Assembly: GCA_903913645.1 (NCBI GenBank)
Contig: CAIWMA010000342.1
Span: forward strand, 1-34,661
Length of the DNA: 34,661 nucleotides
Reading direction: 5' to 3'
Source of the DNA: an uncultured Bacteroidales bacterium
Lineage (GTDB): Bacteria > Bacteroidota > Bacteroidia > Bacteroidales > UBA4417
Shown piece after piece: positions 16,658-25,800 of the stretch. Numbering within the stretch: the stretch's first letter is position 1; each line of letters starts with the position of its first letter. The notes beneath the pieces were generated by a model. That model searched no databases and was not told the DNA's origin. It saw only the letters and a program-made list of their open reading frames with translations. The translations under genes and the position numbers were made by a program.

Positions 16658-18259
16658 ATGAAAACCATTTTATTCCTTACTTGTCTGCTTTTTGCATCCG
16701 TAATTATTGAGGCACAGTCATTTGTCTCCACCAATATGCCGTTGGTGTTAATTGAAACCAACGGTCAAGCCATTCCTGACGGGTATAAGATTTCTGCCAA
16801 AATGAAAATAATCTTCAATGACCCGGCATTAAATACGCTGACTGACTCAGGCAATATTTACACTGGAAATATAGGAATTGAAATCAGGGGAAGCTATTCA
16901 GCTACGCTTCCGCAAAAGCCTTACGGGATCGAAACCCGGGATGCCGCTGGGAATAACCTGAATGTTCCGTTGCTTGGAATGCCTGCCGAGAACGACTGGA
17001 TTTTGCTGGCAAACTATAACGACAAATCATTCGTAAGGAATGCATTGGCTTTTCGTATGTTTCGCGATTGCGGTAATTACGCGCCACGGACTGCGTTATG
17101 CGAAGTGTTTATTAACGGTGTCTACCAAGGAATTTATGTGCTCACCGAAAAAATAAAAACGGACAAGGGTCGCGTAAATATTGATAAACTGGGAATTACT
17201 GATAATGCCGGGGATGCACTAACAGGCGGTTATATTTTTTCAGTCGATTATTACACAAATACCAATTCGTGGGCTGGTAGTTTTCCTCCGGTCGGTTACC
17301 CGGATAAAAACGTTTATTTTGTATACAATTTTCCTAAACCTGATGAAATTACAACGCAACAAAAAGCCTATATCAACAGTTATGTATATAATTTTGAATC
17401 AGTTCTATATGGAAGTGATTTCAAAAATCCCCTTACCGGCTACAGGTCTTGCATCAACGTAAATTCATTTATCGATTATTTTATTGTGGGTGAAGTTTCG
17501 CGTAATGTGGATGCGTATAAAAAGAGTTGTTTTTTTAACAAAAACAGGAATTCTATAAATTCATTATTAATTGCAGGGCCTGTTTGGGACTTTGATTGGG
17601 CATGGAAAAATATTCCTGAATGTTACTTTGGAGTCACTGATGGATCCGGATGGGCATATAAAGTGCTACAATGTAATGTGTGGCCGACGCCTACCGGCTG
17701 GATTCCCCGTTTAATGGAGGATCCTCAATTTGTGGCTGAATTGAAGGTGAGGTATTCAACCCTCCGGAAAACAACCTTGAGCAACGATTACCTGATGCAT
17801 TATATTGATTCAGTCAACACGGTTATAAGTGCTGCCGAGGTCCGTCATTTCAGAAAATGGCCCATCCTGGGGCAGAATGTTGGAGCGCCGGAGAGTGACT
17901 ATATCCCAACCACATTCGAAGGAGAAACAAATAAATTTAAAAGCTGGATTAGTACGCGGCTGGCCTGGCTCGATAAGCAATTGCTGGTGCCGCTTACCAC
18001 AGGACCTGAAATACCATCAGCCGGGCAGGTTTGCAGGATTTTTCCAAATCCCGCTCATGACATACTTAATATTGATTCAAATATGCAGGTTGAGTCATTG
18101 CAAATATACAGTTATACGGGTATGCTTGTTCAGGCTGATTCAAAAGCAAGGCCGGCTCCTTTTCAACTTAATATCAGTGGTTTAATACCTGGGATTTATA
18201 TTATGAATTTAAAACTTCAGGATGGTCGGACAATTTCCAGGAAACTGATAATAAATTAG
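16658..18259 (+). CDS. CotH kinase-like protein exported by the type IX secretion system
   Basis: The frame opens at 16616, but the ATG at 16658 gives a proper signal peptide (MKTILFLTCLLFASVIIEAQ). The 533-aa product has a CotH-type domain from about residue 50 to 410. Recognisable parts are 'GNIGIEIRGSYSATLPQKPYG', 'NDWILLANYNDKSFVRN', 'FINGVYQGIYVLTEKI' and the metal-binding-like 'GPVWDFDWAW' with Asp311 and Asp313. CotH proteins are atypical kinases known from spore-coat phosphorylation; most bacterial exported members have no proven substrate. The last ~75 residues, from 'IFPNPAHDILNI' to 'SRKLIIN', are a T9SS C-terminal sorting domain, so the protein is exported across the outer membrane and its tail removed. 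A hairpin follows the stop. Domain calls are confident. Confidence 0.9.
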   Translation: MKTILFLTCLLFASVIIEAQSFVSTNMPLVLIETNGQAIPDGYKISAKMKIIFNDPALNTLTDSGNIYTGNIGIEIRGSYSATLPQKPYGIETRDAAGNNLNVPLLGMPAENDWILLANYNDKSFVRNALAFRMFRDCGNYAPRTALCEVFINGVYQGIYVLTEKIKTDKGRVNIDKLGITDNAGDALTGGYIFSVDYYTNTNSWAGSFPPVGYPDKNVYFVYNFPKPDEITTQQKAYINSYVYNFESVLYGSDFKNPLTGYRSCINVNSFIDYFIVGEVSRNVDAYKKSCFFNKNRNSINSLLIAGPVWDFDWAWKNIPECYFGVTDGSGWAYKVLQCNVWPTPTGWIPRLMEDPQFVAELKVRYSTLRKTTLSNDYLMHYIDSVNTVISAAEVRHFRKWPILGQNVGAPESDYIPTTFEGETNKFKSWISTRLAWLDKQLLVPLTTGPEIPSAGQVCRIFPNPAHDILNIDSNMQVESLQIYSYTGMLVQADSKARPAPFQLNISGLIPGIYIMNLKLQDGRTISRKLIIN

Positions 18260-18261
18260 CC

Positions 18262-18286
18262 GGTTGGATTTTTACTAAATTCAACC
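18262..18286 (+). terminator. Hairpin after the CotH-like gene
   Basis: GGTTGGATTT (18262-18271) and AAATTCAACC (18277-18286) pair over ten bases with one G-U, around a TTACT loop. It starts three bases past the stop codon. No T-run follows directly, so it may terminate poorly or serve to protect the transcript end. Confidence 0.45.
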
Positions 18287-18347
18287 AGCAACTTCGTGAT
18301 AAACTGTATTTTTATTTAATAAGCCCTTCTAGTACTGACTCTCAATA

Positions 18348-18710
18348 CTAACTATAAGAGTGGGTATGCGAAGTTATTTTATTTCTGTGTTTAAGCAATT
18401 CCTCAAGAAGTGCTTGTGTTGCAGCCTGAAGTTCGTTGTAGATTTCGGTTAGGCCGGCTTCAGTTTTGGTTTCTCCCATTTCCTCCAGTTTACCGCTAAG
18501 TTCTGTTGTTTCCGGGTCCATAAAATTAGCAATGGAGCCTTTTAGGTGGTGTGCGTTGAACCTGAGACTCAGGAAATCCTTATTATTGATGTTTTGTCCG
18601 ATCATTTTCAGGTCTTCCTTATGATCTTCAACAAACATGTCAATAATCTGGATTACAACATCGTTTCCGTAGTATTTGAAATTCTCGTAGAAGTTTTCCA
18701 AGTTAATCAT
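18348..18710 (-). CDS. Hpt histidine phosphotransfer protein
   Basis: The 120-aa single-domain protein has the Hpt motif AHHLKGS with phospho-accepting His54, set in a helical bundle ('DMFVEDHKEDLKMIGQNI' before it, 'LSGKLEEMGE' after). Hpt proteins pass a phosphoryl group between the receiver of a hybrid kinase and a second receiver. It is the last gene of a minus-strand run with ugd, UDP-xylose synthase and rfbD, 50 bases after rfbD. This puts a signalling gene in a nucleotide-sugar operon. A hybrid kinase ending in a receiver lies 4.1 kb upstream and a stand-alone receiver about 9.5 kb away, so it is the natural link between them. That link is inferred. Confidence 0.88.
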   Translation of the reverse strand: MINLENFYENFKYYGNDVVIQIIDMFVEDHKEDLKMIGQNINNKDFLSLRFNAHHLKGSIANFMDPETTELSGKLEEMGETKTEAGLTEIYNELQAATQALLEELLKHRNKITSHTHSYS

Positions 18711-18760
18711 GGTAGTGATTTTTAGCAGGTATTAATGTTTAGTTATTTTATGATTATATT

Positions 18761-19618
18761 TCAGGATAAGCGGGCAATGCAATTTTTTACGCTGTCTCTC
18801 CAATATGGAATTTCAATTGCGAGTTTCTTTTTGATTTTTGATTTGTCGAGCACACTATAAAAGGGTCTTTCGGCTGGTAAAGGATAATCTTTGGTAGGAA
18901 TAGGGTTTACTTTACAGTCGATACCTGCAAAGTGATGGATAGCAATTGCAAAATCATACCAACTGGCCACGCCTTCGTTAGAATAATGATAGACTTCAAT
19001 AGTATCAGAAGTCATTTCAAGAGGCAAAGTATCAAGTATTGCTTTAGCAAGATCGTGGGCATAAGTTGGAGTTCCTATCTGGTCGAAAACCACGTTAAGC
19101 GAATCGCGTTCTTTGCCATATTTTATCATTGTTTTAATGAAATTGTTCCCAAACGCAGAATACAACCAGGACGTCCGGATAATAATTGCTTTGCCGTTTG
19201 CCTGGTGAACAGCAAATTCACCGGCAGCTTTGCTTTTCGCATACACCGACAAAGGGTTTATTTTGTCGGTTTCGGTGTATGGAATGTGATTTCTGCCATC
19301 GTAAACGTAATCGGTCGAAATATGCACCATAAAGGCACCGCATTCCGAAGCTGCCCTGGCCAGGTTGCCGGTAGCCACAGCATTCACCAGGTATGCGGTT
19401 TCCTCGTCGGTTTCAGCTTTATCAACAGCGGTATAAGCAGCGCAATTAATTACAACGTCGGGATTGTGCAGTTCGAAAAAATGATTTACGCTGGATTCGT
19501 CAGTAATATTCAGTTCATCTACATCGGTGTACAGAAACTCATACAATGGATATCCTTCGGCAAGTGCTTTAAGTTCACTTCCAAGTTGTCCGTTCGAACC
19601 GGTGATCAGTATCTTCAT
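18761..19618 (-). CDS. rfbD: dTDP-4-dehydrorhamnose reductase (RfbD-like)
   Basis: This 285-aa enzyme is an extended SDR of the RmlD/RfbD family. It has the nucleotide-binding GSNGQLG at residues 7-13, the family block 'INCAAYTAVDKAE', 'STDYVYDG' and catalytic Tyr126-x3-Lys130 (YAKSK). RfbD reduces dTDP-4-dehydro-L-rhamnose to dTDP-L-rhamnose with NAD(P)H in the cytoplasm. The three enzymes that make its usual substrate (RfbA, RfbB, RfbC) are not in the window; they may be elsewhere, or this enzyme may reduce another 4-keto sugar. It lies 14 bases after the UDP-xylose synthase gene, so the two are cotranscribed. Length is normal. Confidence 0.9.
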   Translation of the reverse strand: MKILITGSNGQLGSELKALAEGYPLYEFLYTDVDELNITDESSVNHFFELHNPDVVINCAAYTAVDKAETDEETAYLVNAVATGNLARAASECGAFMVHISTDYVYDGRNHIPYTETDKINPLSVYAKSKAAGEFAVHQANGKAIIIRTSWLYSAFGNNFIKTMIKYGKERDSLNVVFDQIGTPTYAHDLAKAILDTLPLEMTSDTIEVYHYSNEGVASWYDFAIAIHHFAGIDCKVNPIPTKDYPLPAERPFYSVLDKSKIKKKLAIEIPYWRDSVKNCIARLS

Positions 19619-19632
19619 AATTAAAATTGAGA

Positions 19633-20577
19633 TTATGATTTTATCAGCGCATCAAAATAAGCAATTGTTTTTATCAGGCCCTCTTCAAGTTGTATTTTTG
19701 GCGACCAGTCGAGTTCTTTCTTTGCCAGGTCTATGTTTGGCTGGCGTTGCATAGGATCGTCGGAAGGAAGTGGCATACGGATAATCCTGGATTTAGAATT
19801 AGTTAGTTCAATTACTTTGTTTGCAAGTTCAAGAATAGTAAACTCATTTGGGTTGCCAATGTTCACCGGACCAATAAAATCTTCACGCGAAGCCATCATT
19901 CGTAGCATTCCATCAATAAGGTCGTCGACATACTGGAAGCTACGCGTTTGCTGCCCGTCGCCATAAATTGTGATATCCTGGTTCTGCAACGCCTGCATAA
20001 TAAAATTAGAAACTACCCTTCCATCATGAGGATGCATTTTCGGACCATAGGTGTTAAAAATACGTATGATTTTGATTCTGACATTGTTCTGGTTTCTATA
20101 ACTCATAAAAAGGGTTTCGGCTGCCCTTTTACCTTCATCATAGCAGGAACGTTCACCAATGGGATTTACATGTCCCCAATAGGATTCAACCTGCGGATGA
20201 ATTTGAGGATCACCATAAACTTCGCTGGTGGATGCCTGCAAGATTTTGGCCTTTATACGCTTTGCCAGCCCGAGCATATTGATAGCTCCCATAACGGAAG
20301 TTTTCATTGTTTTAATAGCGTTATACTGGTAGTGTATAGGCGAAGCAGGGCATGCGAGGTTGTAAATTTCATCCACTTCAATAAAAAACGGCATGGTGAC
20401 ATCGTGCCGGATCAGTTCAAAGTAAGGATTGTCCATCAGGTGAACTATATTTGCCTTCTGGCCTGTAAAATAATTATCAATACAAACTACTTCGTGGCCA
20501 TCATTTAAAAGGCGCTCGCAAAGTTGTGACCCTACAAATCCGGCTCCACCGGTTACCAATACTTTTTTCCGAATCAT
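19633..20577 (-). CDS. UDP-glucuronate decarboxylase (UDP-xylose synthase)
   Basis: The 314-aa enzyme is an extended SDR with TGGAGFVG at residues 9-16, the family block '[13 protein letters not shown]' at about 72-84, 'STSEVYGDP' and catalytic Tyr146-x3-Lys150. The 'ACPASP' block and 'RIFNTYGP' are typical of UXS rather than of UDP-glucose 4-epimerase. It converts UDP-glucuronate to UDP-xylose with tightly bound NAD+. Its substrate is the product of the ugd gene 162 bases upstream on the same strand, so the pair makes a two-step path from UDP-glucose to UDP-xylose. No signal peptide is present and it acts in the cytoplasm. Length is normal. Confidence 0.9.
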   Translation of the reverse strand: MIRKKVLVTGGAGFVGSQLCERLLNDGHEVVCIDNYFTGQKANIVHLMDNPYFELIRHDVTMPFFIEVDEIYNLACPASPIHYQYNAIKTMKTSVMGAINMLGLAKRIKAKILQASTSEVYGDPQIHPQVESYWGHVNPIGERSCYDEGKRAAETLFMSYRNQNNVRIKIIRIFNTYGPKMHPHDGRVVSNFIMQALQNQDITIYGDGQQTRSFQYVDDLIDGMLRMMASREDFIGPVNIGNPNEFTILELANKVIELTNSKSRIIRMPLPSDDPMQRQPNIDLAKKELDWSPKIQLEEGLIKTIAYFDALIKS

Positions 20578-20739
20578 TTTATTAAAGGGTTTAGGCTATA
20601 GGGATTTAAGCAATAGCTGTTGACGTTTTTATTAATCGGTTATTTTCGTTGTCGAAGTGAACAGATGAGTATACCTGGAATTATTTCTGGATTCCCGAAA
20701 GTGTAGTAACAGCTGCCAGGAATCTTTAAATGTTCAGGT

Positions 20740-22065
20740 TTATTTTGTAGTGTTGATCCCGATGCAGTAATAGGTAAAATCGTTGCGTTTCATTTCGGCG
20801 GCGTCGTAGATATTACGGCCATCAAAAATTACAGGTTGGTTTAATAATTTGCGCATAATTTTGAGGTTCGGGAATTTAAATTCAGACCATTCCGTAACAA
20901 GCAGAAGACAATCGGCATCGATAAGCGCTTCATATTGTTCTTCGGCATAGGTAATGCTTTCTCCCAAGGTATGGCTGGCTTCTTTCATTGCAACCGGATC
21001 ATACGCCTTAACTTTTGCGCCGGCACCCAGAAGTTTTTCAATAATTACCAGCGACGGTGCTTCGCGCATATCATCTGTTTGTGGTTTGAAGGACAATCCC
21101 CATACAGCAATTGTTTTACCTTTAATATCGCCTTGGAAGTGTTTCATAACCTTGTTAAACAGAACTGATTTCTGATCCTGGTTAACAGCCTCAACAGCTT
21201 TTAGAACTTTAAGCTCATAATTAAAATCTTCTGCTGTATGAATAAGCGCTTTTACATCTTTCGGAAAGCAGGAACCTCCGTAACCTATACCAGGATAGAT
21301 GAATTTATTCCCGATACGTGAATCTGAGCCAATACCTTTACGAACCATGTTGATATCAGCACCTACAATTTCGCAAAGGTTGGCAATATCGTTCATGAAA
21401 CTGATTTTGGTTGCTAACATCGAATTGGCGGCATATTTTGTCATTTCGGCAGAGGTAATATCCATAAATATTACAGGATGCCCGTTGAGTGTAAACGGCT
21501 TGTACAGGCTTTTCATAAGGTCCTCAGCGCGTGGCGAATCGAGGCCAACAACAATTCGGTCGGGTTTCAGGAAATCGTCGACAGCTGCGCCTTCCTTAAG
21601 AAATTCAGGGTTAGAAGCTACATCAAACGGTATATTTACACCTCGTTTATCAAGCTCTTCCTGAATGGCATTTTTAACTTTGAGGGCTGTGCCGACTGGT
21701 ACCGTGCTTTTAGTTACAACCAAGATATAACCTGTCATGTTTTTTCCACAATCGCGGGCAACGCTCAATACGTATTGCAAATCGGCGCTTCCATCCTCGC
21801 CCGGAGGCGTGCCGACGGCGCTAAATAAAACCTCACAATCTTCGAGCGCTTCGGCAATGCTGGTAGTAAATTGCAGCCTGCCTTTTTTAATGTTGCGGTG
21901 AACCATTTCTTCCAGACCTGGCTCATAGATCGGGATAATCCCGTTTTTCAGGTTTTCAATCTTTTTCTTGTCGATGTCGACACACATGACATCAATGCCT
22001 ACTTCGGCAAAACATGTACCTGTTACCAGGCCAACATATCCACTGCCAACAATTGCAACTTTCAT
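20740..22065 (-). CDS. ugd: UDP-glucose 6-dehydrogenase
   Basis: The 441-aa enzyme has the NAD-binding motif GSGYVG at residues 7-12, '[13 protein letters not shown]', the lysine-containing '[10 protein letters not shown]' block and catalytic Cys266 in [10 protein letters not shown]. The C-terminal UDP-binding domain includes '[18 protein letters not shown]'. It oxidises UDP-glucose to UDP-glucuronate with two NAD+. It leads the minus-strand run ugd, UDP-xylose synthase, rfbD, hpt. A 786-base gap upstream must hold its promoter, but no exact TAnnTTTG is found close by. Product and role in polysaccharide precursor supply are secure. Confidence 0.95.
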   Translation of the reverse strand: MKVAIVGSGYVGLVTGTCFAEVGIDVMCVDIDKKKIENLKNGIIPIYEPGLEEMVHRNIKKGRLQFTTSIAEALEDCEVLFSAVGTPPGEDGSADLQYVLSVARDCGKNMTGYILVVTKSTVPVGTALKVKNAIQEELDKRGVNIPFDVASNPEFLKEGAAVDDFLKPDRIVVGLDSPRAEDLMKSLYKPFTLNGHPVIFMDITSAEMTKYAANSMLATKISFMNDIANLCEIVGADINMVRKGIGSDSRIGNKFIYPGIGYGGSCFPKDVKALIHTAEDFNYELKVLKAVEAVNQDQKSVLFNKVMKHFQGDIKGKTIAVWGLSFKPQTDDMREAPSLVIIEKLLGAGAKVKAYDPVAMKEASHTLGESITYAEEQYEALIDADCLLLVTEWSEFKFPNLKIMRKLLNQPVIFDGRNIYDAAEMKRNDFTYYCIGINTTK

Positions 22066-22851
22066 AGGTAGTTAAATTTAATTAGCGTATTTTTAAACGT
22101 TTGTTTTTCCAAAAAATCTATTCTTATATAGGGAGCTCATTTATCGAAGAAAGCTTAAAATTACAAAATTACACTGTTGAAAGTATTGTCTGGTATAATT
22201 TCTGTATTTTTATTTGGACTGATGTGTGGAGGCCTAAACTTTTCCTTGTTTGGCTTCCCGTTTATTATTTTTTCATTTGTTTCCATCTTTAAATAGTGAT
22301 TTTGGAATCAAAATAAGTGCTTTGCAAAAACTATTTTCACATATATTATATTTTAAATAAATGTAACATGCATATAAACAACATGTTGACAATTTTTAAG
22401 GACCTCAAATCATAAAAGGATTCCTATGCTATTTCATTACCTGTCATACGAAAAGTAATGTACTAAAGTAGTAATTAATTTTACATAATTTTTAATATGA
22501 TCTAATATATATATTGATTGTTTTTTACAGAATAGTGGGTTTATTGCTACAGAAAAATAGTGAAACCACCTCTAAAAATGAATATAAATTGTTGAGTATG
22601 TATTTGTATAGTACTGATATAGAGATATATAAAATTTTATTGTGATTTAACAAATGGGCAGTAAATTAAGAAGTATACTAAGTTATATGTCAGTGGGAAG
22701 AACCTGTATGTGTACTCATAAAATGGTAGACTGAAATTAAAATATGTATAAAAAGTTTACTTGTTTTGTGGATTCCTGCTTAATAATGGTTTGGTCTAGG
22801 GAATTCAAATACCATATTCAATCAACCAATGCTATTCTATCAGCTTCAACT
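22066..22851. other. 786-base AT-rich gap, no protein gene supported
   Basis: This gap lies between ugd and the end of the histidine kinase, both on the minus strand. It should contain the ugd promoter. It holds a strong hairpin at 22228-22258 and a 10-bp palindrome, CAACATGTTG, at 22379-22388. A 63-codon plus-strand frame at 22101-22292 overlaps the hairpin and has a Phe/Trp-rich, chance-like product. From about 22300 to 22850 the sequence is very AT-rich with nothing recognised. Confidence 0.5.
22228..22273 (+). terminator. Strong hairpin with T-rich tail on the plus strand
   Basis: GGAGGCC (22228-22234) pairs with GGCTTCC (22252-22258), with one G-U. Inside it AAAC pairs with GTTT past a single bulged T, leaving an 8-base loop. 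CGTTTATTATTTTTT follows. It has the form of a rho-independent terminator for a plus-strand transcript, yet no plus-strand gene precedes it. Read on the minus strand it would sit in a long ugd leader. Confidence 0.45.
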
Positions 22852-25800
22852 TTACAATTTGCTGTTCATGGAATGGCATAAGAGTGCCCATTTTTCTATT
22901 CCTGTTATTACTTGCCCAATGGTTAATGGCTTACTTATATAATCATCCATCCCCGTGGCAAGGCATTTTTCCTTATCGCTCTGAAGTGCGTTTGCAGTCA
23001 TCGCAACAATTAAAGGCCTTTTATCACCCCAATTTGCAATGATCTGCCTTGTTGCTTCAAGCCCATCCATTTCCGGCATTTGGATATCCATAAATATGAT
23101 ATCGATTTTCATCCGCTTGAGTGTTTCTATAGCTTCGAGCCCATTGGCAGCAATCTGAATTGAATAGCCCAATATTTCGAAAAGACTTTGCATCATTTTT
23201 TGATTGATCGTATTGTCTTCAGCTACAAGAATATGCAAAGGAAATCGTTCATTCAATTTTTCCAAAGGTTTCTGATCAAGGTGGGGTTGTTTTGTAACAT
23301 TATTCTGAACAGAAAGCAGGTTTGAAACCAGTGCAAGAAGTTGCGAATGTTTAAGCGGTTTGTTGATTTGGGAATTAAAATTTTGATAAATAGCTGGTTC
23401 CAAACCCGAAATGGTAGGATGTGAGACCAGAATCATCGGAATATCCATATTTTTCAATTTGTTCTGGAGTTCAGATGACAATATTGTTTCAGCCTCGTCT
23501 ACAATAGAATTATCGATCAGAATAAGATCAAAATGATTCTTTTTCTTTAACAATTCTGACATGTCAACACCTGAATTTGCAATTGTTGAATGCATTCCTG
23601 TTCCTGTAAACAGATTGAAAAGGATTGTGCTGTTGATTAAATTACTTTCAGCAATCAGAATGCGTTTTCCTTTCAACTGATTTCCTCCGGAATGTGAAAA
23701 TCCTACTGTACTGATGTCATTTCTATAGATTGTTTTGATAGTAAACAGGAATTCTGACCCGTTTTTTATTTCCTTGTTGACCCAGATATTCCCTTTCATT
23801 AATGTTACAAGTTTGGCGCTTATAGCTAATCCAAGGCCTGTACCGCCGTATTTTCGGGTTGTTGACGCATCAACCTGGCTGAAAGGTTTAAAAAGCCGTT
23901 CAGCTTTTTCTTCGGGTATACCTATTCCTGTATCTCTGACTGAAAACTGAAGGAGAGCATCATTTCCTCTTTTCTCAATCTGCATGACGCGGATGAGAAC
24001 CTCGCCTTTAGTTGTGAATTTAATAGCATTTCCGACCAGATTCACCAAGATTTGACGAAGCCGGGTCAAATCACCGACTATCTTTTCAGGAATTGCCGAA
24101 TCTACCTCAAAATACAAACCGAGATGTTTTTTTGATGCCGAAGTAGCTGTGAGGTCAAGTACGTCTTCTATTGCCGACCTTAAGTTGAAGCTATGTTCTT
24201 CAAGAACCATTTTCCCGGATTCGATTTTTGAAAAATCAAGGATATCATTGATCAGGTCAAGTAATAATTCGCCACTGGTTTTTATGGTTTCGGTGTACTC
24301 ACGCTGATCATAAGTCAGTGGTGTTTGCATCAAAAGGCTTGTCATACCAATTACTCCATTCATCGGAGTACGTATTTCGTGGCTCATGGTTGCCAGGAAT
24401 TCCGATTTAGTTTGTGTTGCATGTTCCGCAATATGCCTAGCTTCGATTAATTCGTTTTCAATATTTCTTCTCGAAATTCTCCCTCCAATGCTTGCTGCAA
24501 GGGCGTTGAGCAGCGAAGATTCGTTGTTCGACCAATGTATACCTTTTGTACAATCATCAAAACCCACCATTCCCCATAGCTTGTTATGCACAAAAATAGG
24601 TACAGCAATTAATGAAAGGATATCTTGTGCTTCCAATAAATGACGTTCTTTTTCAGGGAAATTTTGTACAAGGCCAGAAACAGCTTTCCCTGCTTTCAGT
24701 AATTTGTACCATCGGGGGAAACCTTCGCTGAAAGGGAGGTTCTGAAGATCCTGGTTGTCGATTTGAGGGAGCACTCCTTCGGCAACCCATTCAAATCGCT
24801 GGCTAAAAAAGGATTCGCCGGTTAGTTCGTCTTCTGTATTTTCAAAAATATAAACACGATCAACACTCGTTGCTGAACCAATTGCTTCAAGTGCCTGCTG
24901 AATGGCGGAATCATGATCAGGAATAGTCAGCAGGAAGTTCATGGCCATAGCCGTACCGTTGAGTATTTCACTCTGGCGGTACAAATCCCGTTCATTGTTT
25001 TTTCGCTGTGTAATATTTCTGTATATCCAAAGCAAACCCTGGTTTCTCATATCCGGGTCTACAATTGGGATGAAATCACGTTCGAGGTAGGTTCCGTTAA
25101 CCATTTTTAGTTCATGATCGGTGATAATTTTCCGGACTAAAAGGCTTTTATTGATATCATTGATAAAACTGTCAGGATCAGAAAAAAGGTTCTTAGACGT
25201 TTCTGCAGCCAGTTCGCAATCCATCCCAACCAATTTATCAGGCGTTACCGGAATTGAAAATATATCACAGAACTGCTGGTTAACCAGTACGACTTTTCGT
25301 TCTTCATCTTCTACCATCACTCCGGACTGCATACTCGAAATAAGCGAACGGAACCTGAGATTTGCAATCTGAAGTGCATCGTATTGTGCCTTACGCAGGG
25401 TTATATCTTCGGCCATCGCCAGAAAGCCTTTTACCTGGTTGAGTTCGTTGCGTAAAGCCGTTACTGTAAGTGACACCGGGAATTTACTCCTATCTTTGCG
25501 AACAAAAATAAATTCTCCGGTTTCTGTGAAAATATTTTTAGGTTCTGTCCCAACCGATATTTTAAAAATTTGCATATTCCTAAATTCTTGGGCCGTGCTG
25601 TGTTGTGCTATTTGCCGGATATCCATTTCATCGTGAAATAAATGAGGTGTCATTAGCCCTATTACTTCTTCAGGTTCGTAGCCAAGCATTTTAGTGGCCG
25701 AAGGATTAAAAGATTGAATTATTCCATTTAGGTCTGTCGAAACTATTGCAATAGCGGAACTGTTGAGTATGGCTTTCTGGAATGTAGTTGTTTTGATCAA

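Noticed and set aside
18932-19624. 230-aa plus-strand open frame opposite rfbD
   Set aside because: The minus strand encodes an RfbD with all motifs; the plus-strand product has no recognisable domain and is a shadow.
19948-20508. 186-aa plus-strand open frame opposite the UDP-xylose synthase
   Set aside because: It lies wholly over a well-supported SDR enzyme and its product looks random.
22101-22292. 63-aa plus-strand frame in the 786-base gap
   Set aside because: It is Phe/Trp/Tyr-rich as expected of AT-rich noncoding sequence, overlaps a hairpin and has no start context.
22300-22850. Possible CRISPR array or tandem repeats in the AT-rich gap
   Set aside because: No unit recurs at regular spacing; the similarity is only low base diversity.
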